Assembly (NCBI GenBank): GCA_017434555.1
Contig: JAFRFB010000050.1
Coordinates: forward strand, 1-64,000
From: Methanobrevibacter sp.
GTDB taxonomy: Archaea; Methanobacteriota; Methanobacteria; Methanobacteriales; Methanobacteriaceae
Reading direction: 5' to 3'
Length of the DNA: 64,000 nt
The position numbers and the translations under genes are program-made. Below the pieces are notes generated by a model, which was not told the DNA's origin, searched no databases, and saw only the letters and a program-made list of their open reading frames with translations. Of this stretch, positions 62,949 through 64,000 are shown in pieces. Numbering within the stretch: the stretch's first letter is position 1; each line of letters starts with the position of its first letter.

Positions 62949-64000
62949 ATGTTGACTAAATATACTGATGAAGATATAATTAACGCTTATAAGTTTTTTG
63001 GATTTAATAAAGTAGTTACTCATAAAAAAATTAGAGATGTTTTTGAACAATTGGCTGATAAACATCATCCTGACAATGGCGGTGATGAAGAAAAAATGTC
63101 TGAAATCAATTATCATTATGACGCTATCAAAAACTTTTTTAAATCTCACAAAAAATTAAGTAAAAATACAAGACTCAATAAGGAGTTTCATGAAATTTTT
63201 GATAATATCGAAATTCCAGTTATTGAAGATGAAGCAGTTGAAGAAGTTACCATTAATGAAGATGCAGATTCAGAAGATATCGTTTTAAGTGAAGAAGTTC
63301 CTGAACAGGATTTTAATGAAGTTGAAGAAGTTGTAGAAACTCCAGTATCAACTCCTAAACTCAAAACTAAAATATATATTAATGGTGAACTTTTCGGAAC
63401 TTGTGATAATCCTAGTGAATTTACTCAGGAAATGAGGCAGAAAAGAAGAAAAGGTATAATTTCTCATGAAATGAACATTACCTATTATGAAGATAATAAT
63501 GAGATTTATATTTTCAATGACCCTGGTAGGGCAAGAAGACCTTTAATTATCGTTGAAGACGGTCAACCACTCCTCACTGAAGATCACATCAATAAAATTG
63601 CTAAAGGCAAATTCAAATGGGATGACTTAATCGATAAAGGAGTTATCGAATATTTGGATGCTGAAGAAGAGGAAAATTCCTATATTGCAATGAGATTAAA
63701 TGATTTAAACCCTGATCATACTCACTTGGAAATTGACCCTGCTACCATGTTAGGTATTTGTGCAGGTATTATTCCATTTTCAGACCACAATTCCTCTCCA
63801 AGGAACACTATGGAAGCAGGTATGACAAAACAGGCTTTAGGATTATATGTATCTAACTATGCATTCCGTACAGATACCAGAGCTCATTTGTTACATCATC
63901 CTCAAACTCCTATTGTTAAAACACGTATCATTGACTCAACTAACTATGATTTAAGACCATCCGGTCAGAACTTTGTCGTTGCATTAATGAGTTATGAAGG
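62949..64000 (+). CDS. rpoB1: RNA polymerase subunit B' with an N-terminal J-domain-like extension (partial)
   Basis: One frame runs from ATG 62949 to the window edge with no stop (350 codons seen). GGAGGTGA (62940-62947) directly precedes it. The B' part starts at about codon 139 with KTKIYINGELFGTC and continues ISHEMNITYYEDNNEIYIF, RARRPLIIVEDGQPLLTE, GIIPFSDHNSSPRNT. The preceding 138 codons are extra: residues 1-65 (IRDVFEQLADKHHPDNGG, then MSEINYHYDAIKNFF) read as helices II and III of a J-domain with the HPD motif, followed by a strongly acidic linker (about 80-135). Because the extension is in frame and has the ribosome site, it is probably translated as part of B'. Confidence 0.88.
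   Translation, partial: MLTKYTDEDIINAYKFFGFNKVVTHKKIRDVFEQLADKHHPDNGGDEEKMSEINYHYDAIKNFFKSHKKLSKNTRLNKEFHEIFDNIEIPVIEDEAVEEVTINEDADSEDIVLSEEVPEQDFNEVEEVVETPVSTPKLKTKIYINGELFGTCDNPSEFTQEMRQKRRKGIISHEMNITYYEDNNEIYIFNDPGRARRPLIIVEDGQPLLTEDHINKIAKGKFKWDDLIDKGVIEYLDAEEEENSYIAMRLNDLNPDHTHLEIDPATMLGICAGIIPFSDHNSSPRNTMEAGMTKQALGLYVSNYAFRTDTRAHLLHHPQTPIVKTRIIDSTNYDLRPSGQNFVVALMSYE

Overview
The window is a 64 kb chromosomal stretch of a low-GC methanogenic archaeon, most like Methanobrevibacter (Methanobacteriales). The evidence is an RNA polymerase with split B''/B' subunits and subunit H, aIF1A with RIO1 kinase, archaeal Trm56 and Taw1, digeranylgeranylglyceryl-phosphate synthase, an FrhB-type F420 oxidoreductase subunit, HypD, split archaeal glutamate synthase, a biosynthetic 2-oxoglutarate:ferredoxin oxidoreductase, tRNAs without encoded CCA, and very AT-rich spacers with TATA boxes. 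Many genes carry GGTG or GGAGG ribosome sites and several use TTG starts.

Layout. Positions 1-8.5 kb hold a CstA-type transporter, a ClC channel, an SseB-like protein, a decayed RhuM fragment in a long AT desert, RIO1/aIF1A and MoeA. From 8.5 to 16.7 kb come TldE, phosphoglycolate phosphatase and HypD, then a nonulosonate (sialic-acid-like) gene pair and two zinc-ribbon proteins. From 16.8 to 25.5 kb lies the ammonia-assimilation block: glutamine synthetase behind overlapping NrpR-type operators, then a glutamate synthase operon split into domains with an F420-binding-type subunit and a large PEP-synthase-like protein. From 25.5 to 37.8 kb are a broken membrane glycosyltransferase, UbiA-type lipid synthase, inositol phosphate synthase, pyruvate carboxylase B, an SDR enzyme, QueC/LarC, a cobamide group (CobZ-like, CobS), Trm56 and a DUF763 protein. 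From 37.8 to 45.7 kb the region is accessory: a strongly folded intergenic stretch that may be a non-coding RNA, a HIRAN protein, a membrane phosphoesterase, small Cys-rich proteins, a TDT transporter, and a TetR/radical-SAM pair with a visible operator.

From 45.7 to 64 kb are an FKBP, fumarase beta subunit, the KorDABC-SucC operon, a DUF4012 protein, Taw1, a restriction-modification pair, TpiA-Pgk, ThiE/ThiM, five tRNAs (Thr, Pro, Tyr, Asp, Lys), and RpoH-RpoB''-RpoB'. The genes join into a few programmes: nitrogen assimilation (2-oxoglutarate from Kor, glutamine synthetase, glutamate synthase), anaplerosis (pyruvate carboxylase, fumarase, SucC), cell-surface and lipid synthesis, and the transcription/translation core.

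The most unusual item is at the right edge. The RNA polymerase B' reading frame starts about 138 codons before its conserved beginning, and that extension looks like a J-domain (HPD motif) followed by an acidic linker. Other items to check are the ~160-nt run of four hairpins behind a TATA box at 38.0 kb, repeat and hairpin elements at both ends of the glutamate synthase operon, and a CMP-nonulosonate synthetase fused to a PseG-like domain whose catalytic His position is Pro.
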